From Hofstenia miamia (lineage: Eukaryota; Xenacoelomorpha; Acoela), in NCBI GenBank assembly GCA_004352715.1, contig SCFE01000002.1, positions 5,784,595-5,848,594 on the forward strand: a stretch of 64,000 bases of DNA, in the 5' to 3' direction. A program made the translations under genes and the position numbers. The notes under the pieces are model-generated. The model ran no database searches. It saw only the letters and a list, made by a program, of their open reading frames with translations, and was not told the origin of the DNA. Positions within the stretch are counted from its first letter, which is position 1, and each line of letters opens with the position of its first letter. Positions 61,333 through 64,000 of this stretch are shown here, one piece after another.

Positions 61333-62689
61333 CTAAATGTGTTTGTTAACACCAGATTTATATAAATTCGTTAGGTTAAAGTTAATTCAATAGCTGAAAA
61401 ACTTAAAACTAGTGCAAATGTAGAATCTTATTGACATCCTTGATGCTTTCAAAAATCGCAATTTTCGAAATCATTTATGATTTATGACTTCTTGGGGATG
61501 GGCTAAGATATTCTAAATATATAAATAACTATTTGTTAAATCATAATTTGTTGGTTTGTTTATAACATTAATGTAACAGTTGGAAAACGTGCATAAATAT
61601 ATTTACAACATTTTTTTATGTCTAAGAAAGTCATTTTAGCCTGAAATTTAACACAAATGTTTTTATATTTTTTCTAAAGGTACGCCTTCATCCTTTCTTA
61701 GTTGATAAATTATCTCTATATATCACTAGTTTCAATTATAAATTCATGTCGCCCCTATTTTCCAATAAATGTCAGCTTCATTGTACATGAAATCTATTTT
61801 TACCAATAGTAAAAGAACTGTCTAATCTTTTCTGTTGTCCGCTCAAGCAAATTGGCACACATAATCCATACTCGTATTTAGTGGAACTCTCTCAGATTTA
61901 GAGGCTTCTCGAAGAATTCCATTGTATAAAACTTTCTCTATAAAAATTAAAACTGAACTTGTTTAAAAAAATTTCAGGCTTACTTTTGTATAAAAATTTT
62001 GCTTAAAAGAGTGAAATGTTTACTTATGAGTGAGACGGCTTTTGAAGATTCTCCATTAATTCTAAATTAATACATTTACTAAAAATTCTAAAATTTATCT
62101 TCTCATTTCCGTTAGTGTTGATAGAGGTAACTGCTTTGTTTTCTCTAAAACTAATGGGGCATTAGTAATAACCTAACAAATTGTTTGGTACGTTAAATTA
62201 ACTGAATTATTTATTTGGACTGTTAATATTATAAAGACTGATTTAGTTATATTTACTAGAAGCCTAATTTATGGATTGAATATAACCGCTCAGAACTTTG
62301 TACCAAGAACGCTTTACAAATCAAAGCTTTTACAACCTGCGAAGTAGTTAGGAACCGTTTTTCTTTACCTAAGCACTAAGTGTTATTCAGATATGCATTT
62401 CTAAGTGGGCTATGGAAATATTCCCTTAAAAATATGGACTGCTCCCCAAATTACTATCATGGTAATACAATACAAACATGTATGTCTTCCAAGTAATTAA
62501 AGATATGTACCTCTAATTAGTTTGCTAAAAATTTTAAATTTTTACTTTCTCAACGATTTAAATAGACATGTATAAAATTATTTAAAAAAAAATCTAATGT
62601 ATGTCAATGTGAATGTATATAGGTATACAAGCTTGCACCATTTCTTACTTATCGGGTAATGCTTACTAAATCAGAGAAATTAAAAATAC

Positions 62690-62896
62690 CTTAAGTCGCA
62701 TTTCCTCGATAACGTCATATAATGAGGCTTTTTCCTTTTCAATGAATTCATTTTGGAACTTTAGTGATTCAATCTCTTGATCACGCAACTCGAGGTCTGC
62801 ATTAAGTTTCCCCTCAGTTTCTTTCAAAAGATCTTCTAATCGATCACAATCAAATTTATAGTCTTTTAGCTCCTTGTAGAGATGATGATTGTCATC
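62690..62896 (-). CDS. Coiled-coil gene exon E4, block C copy
   Basis: This copy is 207 nt with intact splice sites. One replacement is visible: Thr to Ala in the EKEKTSLY segment. The intron from here to E5 is about 780 bp longer than in block A. Confidence 0.75.
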
Positions 62897-62948
62897 CTAA
62901 ATGACTAGGAGTTAAGTTCAAGATAGGTCATCTGATTTAGAATTTTAC

Positions 62949-63097
62949 CTCAAGTGCATGCATCTTCTTAAGCAAGCCATCGACGGTATTTTCACAACTC
63001 TCGTTTACGTAATCTTTAGTGATAGTGCCTTCCTCAATTAACTTCTCCAAAACTGATTGCAATCTAACTTTATCATCTTCCAAGAATTGAATGAGTC
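62949..63097 (-). CDS. Coiled-coil gene exon E3, block C copy
   Basis: This copy is 149 nt. The changes I see relative to A and B are synonymous (a Leu third base and a Ser third base). Splice sites are intact. It lies upstream of E1 in scaffold order, where it has no compatible partner. Confidence 0.75.
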
Positions 63098-63845
63098 CTA
63101 AGGTAGGCATATAAAACTCATGAGAACTTATAATCTTTTAGAAAGGTAGGTAGTTATACCATTTCATGTTTATGTTCATGGGAAAAACTTTATTTTCTAT
63201 AAATATTAATGCCGTACAATGAGTGGTATTAGTTTTCCATTTTTGGCACCAAATTTTTAAAATCAATAAAATCCCACTTTCATAATTTTACAGCAATATT
63301 GCTTTAATACTGGGAAATAGGTGTTGGAGAACTTCAATTGTTAACAGTATAGATCAATTTTATAAATTATGATTGAATTGAGGATCGAATATAGTTTTCT
63401 AAGTTTAAGAATTTTGGTATCATAAATGCATTTTTGCTTTCAAATACTTATCCAATATTAGGTTAAATACACTCAAAAAAATTTTTACCATTCCATTCTT
63501 TGTTTTGAAATCTAAAAAGTTAATAGCTTTTAGTCATACGAGGATTTAAGTTAAATATTATTTTGTCTTATATGTTATATTTTTCATTCAATACGAATGT
63601 CTGGATCTAAACATTTAATTGTAACTTCGAAATGTAACTTCATTGACACACTTCACTATGAGCAATAATTGATTTGAATTTCTCATTAAAATCATTCAAA
63701 TCTTTGCTATAGTTCTTGATTTATATTTGAGGTATCAACTTATTTCTCAATTTTCCAAGTTCATTAAAATGTTCAACATATTTTTTTAATAATTAATTAA
63801 ATTTGTAGGATAGTAAATTCAAAAAGCGTAATAAAGCTTGTGTGA

Positions 63846-63966
63846 ATATATATATATATATATGATGCACTTTGTACGCTGATTATTATAGATCGGCTAT
63901 GTACGCTTCTTATAAAAATAGATCCGCTTAGTGAGCAAAAAAAATTTCAACCAAAATTTAAATTTA

Positions 63967-64000
<34 letters not shown>
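63846..64000. repeat. (TA)n tracts at the window end
   Basis: TA runs at about 63846-63863 and 63969-64000 are separated by about 105 bp of unique sequence. This is the first sequence seen to the right of the TA tract that ends in gaps in blocks A and B. Confidence 0.9.

Larger units (their letters stand above)
59968..63822. repeat. Partial repeated block C
   Basis: This matches block A from about 37400 to about 40477 and block B alike, but with more differences. It retains about 780 bp between E4 and E5 that A lacks. The left border falls exactly at the LINE junction of A and B; rightwards it loses similarity near the TA run that precedes the gaps in A and B. Confidence 0.9.

Noticed and set aside
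1-64000. CRISPR arrays, operons, tRNA or rRNA genes
   Set aside because: No regularly spaced repeats with unique spacers, no cloverleaf or rRNA core sequence noticed; the window is an animal-type nuclear locus.

Overview
This is an AT-rich, intron-rich, draft-quality piece of an animal nuclear genome. Evidence: GT-AG introns, many (TA)n microsatellites, decayed mariner/hAT/LINE/Penelope-type elements, and runs of N. There is no bacterial, viral or organellar gene layout. An invertebrate, perhaps an arthropod, is likely, but the sequence does not settle the phylum.

One gene dominates. On the minus strand, from about 58.3 kb leftwards to at least 5.3 kb, I can chain 18 core exons (E1-E18) whose splice phases all agree. 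They give 3,119 coding nt of a long charged coiled-coil protein with Ser/Pro-rich linkers. After E18 two continuations both keep the frame: a short terminal exon at 9798-9963 (total 1,094 aa plus stop, 5' end missing), or six basic, Ser-rich exons (E19-E24, 8790 down to 5274) that run off the left of the model. The 5' end lies to the right of the window or in a gap. I could not name the protein with confidence; a microtubule or centrosome-type coiled-coil protein is a guess from composition only.

Layout. 1-5.3 kb: no gene seen. 5.3-28.4 kb: exons E24 to E10 in long AT-rich introns with hAT-like and Penelope-like (GIY-YIG) remnants. 29.4-40.5 kb (block A): exons E9-E3 plus a long-TIR mariner-derived element, an unclassified TE ORF remnant and two opposed LINE reverse-transcriptase remnants. 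41.5-53.3 kb (block B): a near-identical repeat of block A. 54.3-58.4 kb: exons E2 and E1, a LINE 3' end and a 180-bp direct repeat. 59.4-63.8 kb (block C): a third, partial and more diverged copy carrying only E5, E4 and E3, with a nonsense codon in E5.

The main result is that blocks A, B and C sit between N gaps of exactly 1,000 bases, mostly opening in (TA)n tracts, and the exon phases allow only one E3-E9 block per transcript. Either the scaffold has unmerged haplotypes or repeated contigs laid in tandem, or this is a real recent duplication whose blocks are forced by frame to be mutually exclusive. A 21-N gap at 22136 flanked by the same 216 bp on both sides is a second, clear assembly duplication and supports the first reading.
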